Positions 51,961 to 64,000 of a stretch of 64,000 nucleotides of DNA are shown piece after piece (within the stretch, counting starts at the first letter, position 1; the number at the start of each line of letters is the position of its first letter). A model generated the notes under the pieces. The model had not been told where the DNA came from. It searched no databases and saw only the letters and a program-made list of their open reading frames with translations. The position numbers and the translations under genes were made by a program. Location of the stretch: positions 620,001-684,000 of the forward strand of contig CBDDDI010000004.1 of assembly GCA_965226565.1 (NCBI GenBank), in the 5' to 3' direction. Origin of the DNA: SZUA-444 sp965226565. Its GTDB lineage: Bacteria > Bacillota > Clostridia > Oscillospirales > Ruminococcaceae.

Positions 51961-52641
51961 TTATGTGCAAAAACGATGTTTACCTATCGTGGTAATAGTT
52001 TGTCTTGAAAAAATCCATTGGCTTGTTGCTCTGTTAGGATTATAATAGTATATACAACCGCCTGTTGGATCCCAACCATTTATAGCATCTCTTGCAGCTT
52101 GATATGCAGAATCAGATATAGGCTGTTCAAATTGACCATCAGTTATAGCTGTGAATGCACCAGGTTGATATATTACTCCAGCTAGTGAATCTGGAAAAGA
52201 TGTGTGTTCAACTCTATTTAATATAACAGCTCCAACTGCAACTTGTCCTATATAAGGTTCTCCACGTGCTTCAGCTGAAATGATCTTTCCTAATAGATTT
52301 ATATTTGATTCTGTTGAAGATGGTATGTTTCCAACAGTGATCCCAAGCGCTCTTAAAGTTTGTGGACCAACTATTCCATCAACACTAAGACCTTGTTGCT
52401 GTTGAAATTTCCTAACAGCTTGTTCAGTTATAGTTCCATAATATCCAGTAACATTTGTGTTGAAAAGACCACGATCTTTTAGTGCTGTTTGGATTTTAGT
52501 TACTTCTGTTCCACTAGAACCAACTTTAGATAAAGCTAATGCTTTGTTAAATGTGTTTATTTTTGACATATAAATAACCAAAATAAGGTTAATAAGTATA
52601 ATGCATGCTACTATAAAAAACTTTGATGATTTAGTTTTCAT
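51961..52641 (-). CDS. sleB: Spore cortex-lytic enzyme SleB-like
   Basis: 226 residues: N-terminal membrane/signal helix (about 8-25), a PG_binding_1 repeat (about 40-100; VTKIQTALKDRGLF, AVRKFQQQQGLSVDGIVGPQTLRAL), then a Hydrolase_2/SleB lytic transglycosylase domain with the conserved Glu in ISAEARGEPYIGQVAVGAVILNRV. It degrades spore cortex during germination, or is the related vegetative CwlJ/SleB type. AAGGAGG precedes the ATG. Single gene. Confidence 0.92.
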   Translation of the reverse strand: MKTKSSKFFIVACIILINLILVIYMSKINTFNKALALSKVGSSGTEVTKIQTALKDRGLFNTNVTGYYGTITEQAVRKFQQQQGLSVDGIVGPQTLRALGITVGNIPSSTESNINLLGKIISAEARGEPYIGQVAVGAVILNRVEHTSFPDSLAGVIYQPGAFTAITDGQFEQPISDSAYQAARDAINGWDPTGGCIYYYNPNRATSQWIFSRQTITTIGKHRFCT

Positions 52642-52748
52642 ATATACCTCCTTTACCTGTATTACATAGTATTGACAGAAAAAATGGTGCTAATCATTTT
52701 GCGCAAAAAATATTTTCTAATATTGTTTAAAAATTTTCTTAAAACCTA

Positions 52749-52777
52749 TTGACAAGAGGAGATAAATTTGATAGAAT
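52749..52777 (+). promoter_or_regulatory. rRNA operon promoter P1
   Basis: TTGACA at 52749-52754, 17 bases, TAGAAT at 52772-52777. Six bases later the sequence GTCG (52784) starts, as in the tRNA operon promoter. Confidence 0.85.
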
Positions 52778-52889
52778 AAACAAGTCGCTTACCGAGGTAG
52801 ACGACAAGAAACTTTAAAAAGCCATAAAGAACGACCTAAGAATGAGACGGTGAGGAATTAAAAAACAAAAAGTTTTTTAAAGAAAACTG

Positions 52890-52918
52890 TTGACAAAGGA
52901 GTTTAAATGTGGTATGAT
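52890..52918 (+). promoter_or_regulatory. rRNA operon promoter P2
   Basis: TTGACA at 52890-52895, 17 bases, TATGAT at 52913-52918, again GTCG six bases later (52925). Confidence 0.85.
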
Positions 52919-52986
52919 ATTAAAGTCGTCTTTTACGAATGAGATACTTTTAGAAAACTTATTAAAAAATAAATTTTAAAAAAGTA

Positions 52987-53015
52987 TTGACAAAGAGAAG
53001 ACACTGTGATATAAT
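52987..53015 (+). promoter_or_regulatory. rRNA operon promoter P3
   Basis: TTGACA at 52987-52992, 17 bases, TATAAT at 53010-53015: full consensus. The start region lacks GTCG. Confidence 0.85.
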
Positions 53016-53063
53016 AAAAGAACGCACCTTATGAGGAAGCAAAGCTTTTAAGTAGAGTGTGAG

Positions 53064-53089
53064 GACCTTGAAAATTGAACAATGATAAC
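53064..53089 (+). repeat. 16S processing stem, 5' arm, and rRNA spacer repeat
   Basis: This segment pairs almost fully with 54806-54832 behind the 16S gene, forming the RNase III-type processing stalk. A near copy (CCTTGAAAATTGAA...) recurs at 55129-55150 ahead of 23S. Confidence 0.8.
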
Positions 53090-53219
53090 AAGAATATAAA
53101 CCCTTGAAATTTTCTTTGAGAAGTCAGAAAAGACTTATCACAAAAAATCAAAACATGTCAGTAGAAATACTGAGTTAAAAGGATTTCAATTTAATCGAAA
53201 GATTAATTGTAATACAAAC

Positions 53220-54746
<1,527 letters not shown>

Positions 54747-54805
54747 CACAAATTAGAGAAACTAATTTGGAAGTTCTGGTCAGTTTTAAGGTAAAAAGAT
54801 ATATT

Positions 54806-54832
54806 GATTATCATTGTTTAATTTTGAAGGTC
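54806..54832 (+). repeat. 16S processing stem, 3' arm
   Basis: Complementary, with few mismatches, to 53064-53089. Confidence 0.75.
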
Positions 54833-54881
54833 TTGAATCTTCAAAATGATGGTAGCAAATTGGCATCCTAAACCCTGATAT

Positions 54882-54957
54882 GGGGGTGTAGCTCAGCTGG
54901 GAGAGCACCTGCCTTGCACGCAGGGGGTCAGGAGTTCGATCCTCCTCATCTCCACCA
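54882..54957 (+). tRNA. tRNA-Ala (anticodon TGC)
   Basis: Acceptor GGGGGTG pairs with CATCTCC (two G-T pairs), anticodon loop in CCTTGCACG, encoded CCA. Usual 16S-23S spacer tRNA. Confidence 0.97.
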
Positions 54958-55021
54958 AAGGGTAAAGGAGAAAGAGAATAAAGCCGATATAACCACACCA
55001 GAAACGTTGAAAGACGTAAAT

Positions 55022-55098
<77 letters not shown>

Positions 55099-55128
55099 AA
55101 CATAAATGAAAAGTTTATGTTAAAGGTA

Positions 55129-55150
55129 CCTTGAAAATTGAATAATGAAT
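55129..55150 (+). repeat. 23S processing stem, 5' arm
   Basis: Contains TGAATAATGAAT, perfectly complementary to ATTCATTATTCA at 58150-58161 after 23S. The first half repeats the 16S leader element at 53066. Confidence 0.75.
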
Positions 55151-55276
55151 ACAAAGTAAATGCAAATGAGGAAAACAAAGTTTTATACAACGACAATAAA
55201 TAATAATTTATGCGTGGTAAGTAAAACTACAATTTCAAATTTAAAGAGATACTCAAAGATTTTAACATAATTCAAA

Positions 55277-58118
<2,842 letters not shown>

Positions 58119-58183
58119 TGAAGTTAAATTCTATGAGTGTTGTTACTTAATTCATTATTCAGTTTTTAGGGTATCACCCTTTA

Positions 58184-58299
<116 letters not shown>

Positions 58300-58307
58300 T
58301 TCTTTAC

Positions 58308-58343
58308 TTAGATGAGAAAAGTTTTTGCTTTTCTCATCTAATT
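58308..58343 (+). terminator. Hairpin between 5S and the tRNA array
   Basis: 14-bp stem (58308-58321 with 58328-58341), but only a short T-run before tRNA-Lys. Partial terminator or processing site. Confidence 0.6.
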
Positions 58344-58346
58344 TGT

Positions 58347-58422
58347 GCACCATTAGCTCAGTTGGTAGAGCAACTGACTCTTAATCAGTGGGTCCCGGGT
58401 TCGAATCCCTGATGGTGCACCA
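58347..58422 (+). tRNA. tRNA-Lys (anticodon CTT)
   Basis: Acceptor GCACCAT pairs with ATGGTGC, anticodon loop CTCTTAA, encoded CCA. Confidence 0.96.
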
Positions 58423-58428
58423 TATATT

Positions 58429-58503
58429 GGCCCGTTGGTCAAGCGGTTAAGACTCCGGCCTCTCACGCCGGCGACACGAGTTCGATTCTCGTACGGGTCA
58501 CCA
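58429..58503 (+). tRNA. tRNA-Glu (anticodon CTC)
   Basis: Acceptor GGCCCGT pairs with ACGGGTC, anticodon loop CTCTCAC, encoded CCA. Confidence 0.96.
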
Positions 58504-58601
58504 ATAAATGATCCGCGGTTAGATATTTGCTGCTGTTGTAATAAAATTAAAAGCATAGAATGTTTTAGTAATAAATCTTGTTTGCTTTTTATATATTTTA
58601 A

Positions 58602-58610
58602 TGTTATACT
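58602..58610 (+). promoter_or_regulatory. Extended -10 promoter before tRNA-Met
   Basis: TGT followed by TATACT (58605-58610), in a 113-base gap between tRNA-Glu and tRNA-Met; suggests separate transcription of the last two tRNAs. TTGTTT at 58578 is 21 bases away, too far for a normal -35. Confidence 0.4.
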
Positions 58611-58616
58611 CAATTT

Positions 58617-58693
58617 GGGCCATTAGCTCAGTTGGTCAGAGCAACCGGCTCATAACCGGTTGGTCCGGGGTTCGAATCCCTGATGGCCCACCA
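58617..58693 (+). tRNA. tRNA-Met, elongator type (anticodon CAT)
   Basis: Acceptor GGGCCAT pairs fully with ATGGCCC, so it is not the initiator. Anticodon loop CTCATAA, encoded CCA. A tRNA-Ile read as CAT (lysidine type) cannot be excluded by eye. Confidence 0.85.
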
Positions 58694-58702
58694 AATAAAT
58701 TT

Positions 58703-58778
58703 AGGGGTATAGCTCAGCAGGTAGAGCAGCGGTCTCCAAAACCGCGTGCCGAGGGTTCGATTCCTTCTGCCCCTGCCA
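58703..58778 (+). tRNA. tRNA-Trp (anticodon CCA)
   Basis: Acceptor AGGGGTA pairs with TGCCCCT, discriminator G, anticodon loop CTCCAAA, encoded CCA. Confidence 0.96.
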
Positions 58779-58790
58779 ATTATGGATTTA

Positions 58791-58820
58791 AAAAAGGTTC
58801 CTATTTAGGAGCCTTTTTGT
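58791..58820 (+). terminator. Terminator of the tRNA array
   Basis: 11-bp stem (58791-58801 with 58808-58818) with one G-T pair, ending in T residues. Confidence 0.88.
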
Positions 58821-58843
58821 CTTATAATTTTGAAGGTGATATG

Positions 58844-59503
58844 ATGAATAGAAAAAAATTAACTATAAATTCATTAATATTAGTGTGTATTATTTTCGTT
58901 ACATTTATTATTTGGATTTTTTATAGATATAATATTATTGAACATAAGTCATATAGTAATTCTGATTTTGGGATTGATACTTATATTAGTAATGTTGATA
59001 AAGATAATGATGGTATTGATGATCAAACTGATATTTTAAATAATGTAAAACAATACATAAAAACTAATCCTAAATATAAAAGCAAATATTATGCTGTAGG
59101 ATATCCTGATGATAATTATGGAGTTTGTACAGATGTTGTAGGATCTGGTTTACTAAATGCAGGATATGATTTAATGGAATTAGTAAATCAAGATATAAAA
59201 GCAAATAAAGATTTATATAATATAGATGTTATTGATAAAAATATTGATTTTAGAAGAGTTCGTAATTTATATGTATATTTTGAAAGGAATTCTACTAAAT
59301 TAACTAATGATATATATGATATAAAAGAATGGCAAGGTGGAGATATAATTGTTTATAAAAAACATATAGCTATAGTATCGGACAAAAGAAATAAAAAAGG
59401 TATTTCATATATAATTCATCATTATGGACCAAGCCAACGTAAATATGAACAAGATATTTTAGAAAATAAAAATAATGAAATAATAGGTCATTATAGGATA
59501 TAG
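58844..59503 (+). CDS. DUF1287-type (YiiX/NlpC-like) secreted or anchored protein
   Basis: 219 residues. N-terminal membrane helix (about 8-28), a DKDNDGIDD calcium-loop-like stretch near 51-59, then a DUF1287 domain with GVCTDVV (candidate catalytic Cys), GDIIVYKKHIAIVSD (candidate His) and HHYGPSQ. The family is related to papain-like NlpC/YiiX enzymes and is thought to act on the cell wall. ATG 58844 lies 5 bases after GAAGGTG; the long reading from 58601 runs through tRNA genes and is rejected. Confidence 0.8.
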   Translation: MNRKKLTINSLILVCIIFVTFIIWIFYRYNIIEHKSYSNSDFGIDTYISNVDKDNDGIDDQTDILNNVKQYIKTNPKYKSKYYAVGYPDDNYGVCTDVVGSGLLNAGYDLMELVNQDIKANKDLYNIDVIDKNIDFRRVRNLYVYFERNSTKLTNDIYDIKEWQGGDIIVYKKHIAIVSDKRNKKGISYIIHHYGPSQRKYEQDILENKNNEIIGHYRI

Positions 59504-59552
59504 TAAGCTAATATAATTTAATATTTCTATTAATTATTGAGATGATTTTATG

Positions 59553-59590
59553 AACAAGTTGATTATTATTAATTGACTTGTTTTTATTTT
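59553..59590 (+). terminator. Terminator of the DUF1287 gene
   Basis: 7-bp stem (59553-59559 with 59576-59582) followed by a T-rich tail. Confidence 0.6.
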
Positions 59591-59614
59591 AATAATTTAA
59601 TAACATTTTGCAAT

Positions 59615-59646
59615 AAAAAAACAGCCTATTTAGGCTGTTTTTAAAT
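59615..59646. terminator. Bidirectional terminator before gdhA end
   Basis: Stem AAACAGCC / GGCTGTTT (about 59619-59642, total about 12 bp) with A/T runs on both sides. Confidence 0.88.
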
Positions 59647-59661
59647 ATTTAATAGAATTTA

Positions 59662-61014
59662 TTAATAAGCAATTCCTTGCCATTTCATAGCGTCAGCAAC
59701 TTTTTTGAAGCCAGCAATGTTAGCTCCAACAACAAGGTTACCTTCACGACCAAATTCTTTAGAAGCATCGAATGCATTGTGGAAAATATTGATCATAATT
59801 TGTTTTAGTTTAGCATCAACTTCTTCAAATGTCCAAGAATATCTCATTGAGTTTTGGCTCATTTCAAGAGCAGATGTTGCAACTCCACCAGCATTAGCAG
59901 CTTTAGCAGGTCCAAACATAACGCCAGCATTCAAGAATTTTTCAACAGCTTCAGGAGTAGAAGGCATATTAGCACCTTCAGCAACAGCGATTACGCCATT
60001 ATCGATAAGCATTTGAGCTTCATCACCATTAAGTTCATTTTGAGTAGCACAAGGTAAAGCGATATCACATTTAATAGACCAAATACCTCTGCAACCTTCT
60101 GTATAAACAGCACCATCAACACGGTTAGCGTATTCTTTAATTCTAGCTCTTTCAACTTCTTTGATTTGTTTAACAACATCAAGATTGATTCCGTTAGCAT
60201 CATAAATATATCCAGCTGAATCAGAAAGAGCAACAACTTTACCACCAAGTTCAGTAGCTTTTTGAGTAGCGTAAATAGCAACGTTACCTGAACCAGAAAT
60301 AACAACAGTTTTGCCTTTAAAGCTTTCATTTTTCATAGATTTTAGCATTTCTTCTGTGAAGTAGCAAGTACCAAAACCAGTAGCTTCAGTTCTAGCAAGA
60401 GAACCACCATATGATAAACCTTTACCAGTAAGAACACCAGTAAATTCATTTCTAAGTCTCTTGTATTGACCAAACATAAATCCGATCTCACGAGCACCAA
60501 CACCAATATCACCAGCAGGAACATCAAGATCAGCACCAATGTGTTTTGAAAGTTCAGTCATGAAACTTTGGCAGAATCTCATAATTTCTCCATCAGATTT
60601 ACCTTTAGGATCGAAATCAGAACCACCTTTACCTCCACCAATAGGAAGACCAGTTAGGCTGTTTTTAAATATTTGTTCAAATCCAAGGAATTTGATAACA
60701 GATGCACAAACAGATGGATGGAAACGAAGTCCACCTTTATAAGGACCAATTGCAGAGTTAAATTGAACTCTAAAACCACGGTTAACTTGTACTTTACCAG
60801 CATCATCAACCCAAGAAACTCTGAATTGAATAACTCTTTCAGGTTCAACAATTCTATCAATAATTCCTGTTTCAATTATTGAAGGATCTTTTTCAACAAC
60901 AACTTCAAAGCTTTCAAGAACCTCTAATACAGCTTGTAAAAATTCTTTTTCTCCAGCGTTTCTTTGAGAAACTTTTTCATAAACGCCTTGCAAATATTCG
61001 TTATTTAATGACAT
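59662..61014 (-). CDS. gdhA: NADP-specific glutamate dehydrogenase
   Basis: 450 residues. Glu/Leu/Phe/Val dehydrogenase: FRVQFNSAIGPYKGGLRFHPSV, catalytic Lys in LPIGGGKGGSDFDPKGKSD, and the Rossmann loop VVISGSGNVAIYATQKA. Length and the PIGGGKGGSDFDPKGKS block match the NADP-dependent ammonia-assimilating type. AGGAGG precedes the ATG. Single gene with a consensus-like promoter. Confidence 0.97.
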   Translation of the reverse strand: MSLNNEYLQGVYEKVSQRNAGEKEFLQAVLEVLESFEVVVEKDPSIIETGIIDRIVEPERVIQFRVSWVDDAGKVQVNRGFRVQFNSAIGPYKGGLRFHPSVCASVIKFLGFEQIFKNSLTGLPIGGGKGGSDFDPKGKSDGEIMRFCQSFMTELSKHIGADLDVPAGDIGVGAREIGFMFGQYKRLRNEFTGVLTGKGLSYGGSLARTEATGFGTCYFTEEMLKSMKNESFKGKTVVISGSGNVAIYATQKATELGGKVVALSDSAGYIYDANGINLDVVKQIKEVERARIKEYANRVDGAVYTEGCRGIWSIKCDIALPCATQNELNGDEAQMLIDNGVIAVAEGANMPSTPEAVEKFLNAGVMFGPAKAANAGGVATSALEMSQNSMRYSWTFEEVDAKLKQIMINIFHNAFDASKEFGREGNLVVGANIAGFKKVADAMKWQGIAY

Positions 61015-61046
61015 TAATTTACCTCCTATAAAAACAATATGGATAC

Positions 61047-61075
61047 ATTATATCATCATTTAAAATATATAGCAA
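61047..61075 (-). promoter_or_regulatory. Sigma-A promoter of gdhA
   Basis: Minus strand: TTGCTA (61075-61070), 17 bases, TATAAT (61052-61047). Confidence 0.75.
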
Positions 61076-61076
61076 T

Positions 61077-61117
61077 AGAAAAATGCAATTTTGAACCATT
61101 AAAATTTCAAAATTGCA
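61077..61117 (-). terminator. Terminator of pnuC
   Basis: Perfect 12-bp stem (61084-61095 with 61106-61117), followed by a T-run on the minus strand. It abuts the gdhA promoter. Confidence 0.85.
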
Positions 61118-61147
61118 CTAATTTGAAGATTATAGAATTAATAATAA

Positions 61148-61834
61148 TTAAATTTGCCTCTTTTTCATTTTTTTCCAATTGACGAATCCATAGAGATCAT
61201 TTAATAAAAACATCAGAAAACAAATGACCATAGATAGATAAGAAATATCATGAGTTGTTGCAAAAATCCAGAGAATAATTAAAATAACATCATTAGCAGT
61301 ATAAGCGAGTGCATAATATTCACTTCTTAAAGTTGTAAGAGAAGCAGCAAGAAAACTTGTTGTAACAGACAAAGTGCTAAATATCAAATATTTTGTATTA
61401 AAGAATTTTAGTATAAAATAAAATGCAATTGTTACAGAAATAGTTAAAGTAATAAGTATGCATATTTTTCTAGCATTTAAATTACTGACTTTAACTTCGT
61501 TTGTTCCTTCATAAGGATTTTTAATCCATGTAATAATTGTGATAATAGCAATAGGCATAGACATTCCTAAACATGTAATCATTTCTCCATAATAGCCATA
61601 TTTTAAAGATATCAAACCATAACAAAGACCAAAACATACAGTTAAAATTTGGCCTAAAACATGACCTTTAGCAACGAATATTAAAGCAGTCACACCTATT
61701 AAAGATGTTAAAACTTTAGTTACATCTGCATTTTGGAATATAACTGAAGAAATAACGATTGAAAACAATGAAAATGTCCAAAGACAAAATTCAAATCGAG
61801 ACAAATTTCTAAATGTTTTAATAATAGTGTTCAT
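61148..61834 (-). CDS. pnuC: PnuC-family nicotinamide riboside/vitamin transporter
   Basis: 228 residues, about seven membrane helices. PnuC landmarks: the conserved ending LRSEYYALAYTANDVILIILW and FLLNDLYGFVNWKKM. PnuC proteins import nicotinamide riboside by facilitated diffusion; relatives carry riboflavin or thiamine, so the substrate is not certain. GGAGA precedes the ATG. Single gene with a structured leader. Confidence 0.88.
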   Translation of the reverse strand: MNTIIKTFRNLSRFEFCLWTFSLFSIVISSVIFQNADVTKVLTSLIGVTALIFVAKGHVLGQILTVCFGLCYGLISLKYGYYGEMITCLGMSMPIAIITIITWIKNPYEGTNEVKVSNLNARKICILITLTISVTIAFYFILKFFNTKYLIFSTLSVTTSFLAASLTTLRSEYYALAYTANDVILIILWIFATTHDISYLSMVICFLMFLLNDLYGFVNWKKMKKRQI

Positions 61835-61858
61835 TTTATTCTCCTAGACATGAAAAAT

Positions 61859-61897
61859 ACATTCTATATATCAATAATTATACGATATATAGAATGT
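61859..61897 (-). promoter_or_regulatory. Long inverted repeat in the pnuC leader
   Basis: Perfect 14-bp inverted repeat (61859-61872 with 61884-61897), 11-base loop, between the promoter and the ribosome site. Either a repressor operator or an RNA element. A small GCAC/GTGC hairpin lies at 61903-61913. Confidence 0.6.
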
Positions 61898-61925
61898 AAA
61901 AAGCACATAGTGCAGTTATAATTAA

Positions 61926-61953
61926 ATTATAATATATTTAATAAAAAAGTCAA
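61926..61953 (-). promoter_or_regulatory. Sigma-A promoter of pnuC
   Basis: Minus strand: TTGACT (61953-61948), 16 bases, TATAAT (61931-61926). Confidence 0.7.
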
Positions 61954-61982
61954 TTGATTTCTATTAAAATGTAGATTGCTTT

Positions 61983-62807
61983 TTATTGTTTAATATCTTT
62001 TTCAGCAATCCATCCTATTTTATCAATAAGAACACCATATTTCCTGTTAGGAATTATTTTTTGTATAGTGTAAGTTCCATCTACATGTATAGGTTTGGAG
62101 CCAACACCCCAGCTTGAATATTGAACAGGACCTTTGTAATGTATTTTTTGTCCTATTTTTATTTTGTTATCAATTTTATTTGGCTTTTTATGAACCTGTT
62201 CTTTTGAAAGATTATTTAAATTTGCATTTTTTATAATTTCAGGATAATTTTTGTATGAAATATTTGTATCACAAATTCCAATACCATTTATTTTTTCAGT
62301 ACCATATTGCCAAATTCCATGTTTACCTTTCCAAAGAGCCTTTTTCCTCCATTCTGCAAGCCAAATATCATAACATTTTATTTTTTCATAATTCAGTTTA
62401 TTTTCAAGCCAATTTCTATTAGCATAAATCATAGCGTAATATCCAGCCTGTTCAATTTTCTGACAAAAAGCAATACACAAATTTGTTCTTTCAGCATTAG
62501 AAAGACTATTTGCTTCTTCACTTTCAATATCAAAAACGATAGGCATAGTAATTTTATATGGTTTAATAAGTTCAAGAACATGTTTAGCCTCAGCAGCAGC
62601 TTTTTCTTTAGTTTTAGCAATAGAATATACATAAACTCCAACATCAATACCACTAGAAATAGCACCAGCAATATGTTGTTTAAATTTAGTGTCAGTGTAT
62701 TCACCATAAGCTGCACGAATAAGTGCAAAATTAATACCACTTTCTTTTACTTTTAGCCAATCAATGTTTTCTTGCCATTTTGAAACGTCAATTCCTTTAT
62801 AAGGCAT
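61983..62807 (-). CDS. GH25 lysozyme (endolysin-like)
   Basis: 274 residues. Glycoside hydrolase 25 domain (about 1-185): KGIDVSKWQENIDW at the start, FALIRAAYGEY, MPIVFDIESEE with catalytic acids, and WLAEWRKK and IWQYG. A linker and a C-terminal SH3-like wall-binding domain (about 215-270) follow. It cleaves N-acetylmuramyl bonds. Of three consecutive ATGs the third (62807) is best spaced from AAGGAG. It overlaps the holin gene by 11 bases, a holin-endolysin cassette. Confidence 0.92.
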   Translation of the reverse strand: MPYKGIDVSKWQENIDWLKVKESGINFALIRAAYGEYTDTKFKQHIAGAISSGIDVGVYVYSIAKTKEKAAAEAKHVLELIKPYKITMPIVFDIESEEANSLSNAERTNLCIAFCQKIEQAGYYAMIYANRNWLENKLNYEKIKCYDIWLAEWRKKALWKGKHGIWQYGTEKINGIGICDTNISYKNYPEIIKNANLNNLSKEQVHKKPNKIDNKIKIGQKIHYKGPVQYSSWGVGSKPIHVDGTYTIQKIIPNRKYGVLIDKIGWIAEKDIKQ

Positions 62808-63213
62808 CATCATTCTCCTTTTCTTGATTAAGTTGTTCTAAAACATTAGTAAGTTTTTTAGGTACTGGCAAACCAATAGTAGCTGCATTTTCTAAGATGG
62901 AGATACCTTCATTAGCAATATAAAAAAATATTGTAGCTGTACGTAAAGCGTTTCCTGATTTAAGTATTTGGTTATCAATAATATTCGCTACACCAACTAA
63001 AACAAGTATAATAACTTTTTTAAAAATACCTTTAAATCCAATTTTACTTGATAATTTTTTTGTTAAAATACCAATAGTCAAACCTGTAATGTAGTCTATT
63101 ATCATAAATGATAACAATGCATAAATTAGTCCGTTAAATCCACCAATAAAAAAACCTATAAATCCACCAATTACAGCAAAAATTTCTTCGAAATACTTTA
63201 TTATTTTAATCAC
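62797..63213 (-). CDS. Phage-type holin (TcdE/phi-LC3-like family)
   Basis: 138 residues. Three membrane helices (about 12-45, 62-80, 85-108), with the family segment IDYITGLTIGILTKKLSSKIGFKGIFKKV and a charged C-terminal tail. It forms pores that release endolysin; the same family includes TcdE, which helps toxin release in C. difficile. GAGGTGAT precedes the ATG. No other phage gene is nearby, so it is a remnant or a domesticated cassette. Confidence 0.9.
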   Translation of the reverse strand: MIKIIKYFEEIFAVIGGFIGFFIGGFNGLIYALLSFMIIDYITGLTIGILTKKLSSKIGFKGIFKKVIILVLVGVANIIDNQILKSGNALRTATIFFYIANEGISILENAATIGLPVPKKLTNVLEQLNQEKENDDAL

Positions 63214-63354
63214 CTCTTTTTTGTATCTTCATATATAGCTGAAAAAAGATAATTTTTGTATAAATATGTGCAATTAACGAACATTAATATTTGTTAATAA
63301 AGTACAAATATTTCAAAAAAATAATATGAAATGTTTAAAAATTCGACTTAATTA

Positions 63355-63383
63355 TTGACTTTGATATGTGTATGATTTATAAT
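63355..63383 (+). promoter_or_regulatory. Sigma-A promoter of the ClC gene
   Basis: TTGACT at 63355-63360, 17 bases, perfect TATAAT at 63378-63383. Confidence 0.78.
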
Positions 63384-63416
63384 AAAATGTGGTGATTATA
63401 CTTAAGGAGAATTATT

Positions 63417-64000
63417 TTGGAAAAAAATATTAAAAGATTAAAAACATCTTCAAAAAAATATTTAATTTTTGTTAAATGGAGCATTATTTCTATTTTTATA
63501 GGAGTTATATTAGGCTTTGTTGGAACAGCATTTCATTTTTTGACTGACTATGTTATAGAGCTAAACAATCATTTTTCATGGATGATTTTTATTTTGCCAA
63601 TTTTAGGTTTGTTGATAGTATTTATATATAAAATAGCGAAAATGGAAAATGACGCAGGAACAAATGTTGTTTTTAATGCGATACATGATAATAAAAAAAT
63701 AACTATTAAAACTGCACCACTTATTTTTATTGGAACAATTCTTACTCATCTTGGCGGAGGTTCTTCAGGACGTGAAGGTGCAGCTTTACAAATTGGTGCA
63801 AGTATTTCAACTAGTTTTGCAAAATTGTTTAGATTAGATCAAAAAGATATTAAAATACTTACTATGTGTGGAATGAGTGCTGGTTTTGCAGCGATATTTG
63901 GAACTCCAATAACTGCAGCGATATTTGCGATGGAAGTGTTTTCTGTTGGTGTTATGTATTATGCAGCTTTGCTTCCTTGTACTATTTCAGCTTTTGTAGG
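63417..64000 (+). CDS. ClC-family chloride channel/antiporter, cut by the window end
   Basis: Partial: about 194 residues seen, the 3' end lies outside. TTG start at 63417, 7 bases after AAGGAGA. Membrane helices begin near residue 18. The selectivity motif reads GGSSGREGAALQIG, keeping the gating Glu but with Ala for the usual Pro, followed by GMSAGFAAIFGTPITAAIFAMEVF, the typical helix of bacterial ClC proteins. It moves chloride or fluoride, or exchanges them with protons. Divergent from the holin gene. Confidence 0.92.
   Translation, partial: MEKNIKRLKTSSKKYLIFVKWSIISIFIGVILGFVGTAFHFLTDYVIELNNHFSWMIFILPILGLLIVFIYKIAKMENDAGTNVVFNAIHDNKKITIKTAPLIFIGTILTHLGGGSSGREGAALQIGASISTSFAKLFRLDQKDIKILTMCGMSAGFAAIFGTPITAAIFAMEVFSVGVMYYAALLPCTISAFV

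Noticed and set aside
58617..58693. Initiator tRNA-fMet
   Set aside because: The first acceptor pair is a normal G-C, and initiator features such as the GGG/CCC anticodon stem are absent.
58601..58843. N-terminal extension of the DUF1287 reading frame, making a 300-residue protein
   Set aside because: It translates through tRNA-Met, tRNA-Trp and a terminator; the ribosome site at 58832 gives the true start at 58844.

Overview
The window is a strongly AT-rich chromosomal segment from an anaerobic, endospore-forming member of the Clostridia. The evidence is low G+C, strong Shine-Dalgarno sequences, a clostridial-type 16S rRNA gene, a 2[4Fe-4S] ferredoxin, a hydrogenase maturase (HydE), pyrophosphate-dependent phosphofructokinase, dipicolinate synthase, SpoIIQ-like, CotH-like and SleB-like proteins, a flagellin and Gram-positive type IV pili. 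I do not name a genus.

Layout: 0-11.4 kb is a type IV pilus locus: PilM-PilN fusion, PilO-like, two tandem von Willebrand factor A (vWA) proteins with GspK/PilX-like N-termini, two minor pilins, prepilin peptidase on the opposite strand, PilB, PilT, a further pilin, the probable major pilin and a paralogue with its own promoter. No PilC is inside the window. 11.6-13 kb is a lone flagellin gene with a textbook sigma-28 promoter. 13-23 kb holds ferredoxin, an unknown protein, two TrkA-like proteins, a 2-hydroxyacyl-CoA dehydratase activase-type system split over two overlapping genes, YtaF, BirA and MetY. 23-27 kb has a ROK-type regulator and an rRNA/tRNA-modification operon (dusB-smr-trmN6-rsmI). 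27-35 kb has polA-rimI-tsaD, an unknown zinc-motif protein, pfp and hydE. 35-43.5 kb has groESL (with CIRCE), an orphan response regulator, an HtrA protease, a CNNM/CorC protein, greA and lysS.

43.6-44.1 kb is a four-tRNA operon. 44.4-52.6 kb is rich in sporulation-type genes: a cytidylate-kinase-like protein, dpaA-dpaB, spoIIQ-like, cotH-VTC-DUF4956, inorganic pyrophosphatase with an unknown partner, and sleB. 52.7-58.8 kb is a full rRNA operon (three tandem promoters, 16S, tRNA-Ala, tRNA-Ile, 23S, 5S) followed by tRNA-Lys, Glu, Met and Trp. 58.8-64 kb has a DUF1287 protein, gdhA, pnuC, a GH25 lysozyme-holin pair and the start of a ClC chloride channel gene cut by the window edge.

The most interesting points are the tandem vWA tip-pilin candidates lacking Glu5, two genes whose only sensible start codon is ATT (pfp and the cytidylate-kinase-like gene), the cotH-VTC-DUF4956 module bracketed by near-identical terminators, a consensus promoter followed by a hairpin ahead of greA, stable-RNA promoters sharing a GTCG start, and several leader hairpins (ytaF, metY, pnuC). 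All functional calls are from reading the sequence; no database search was run.
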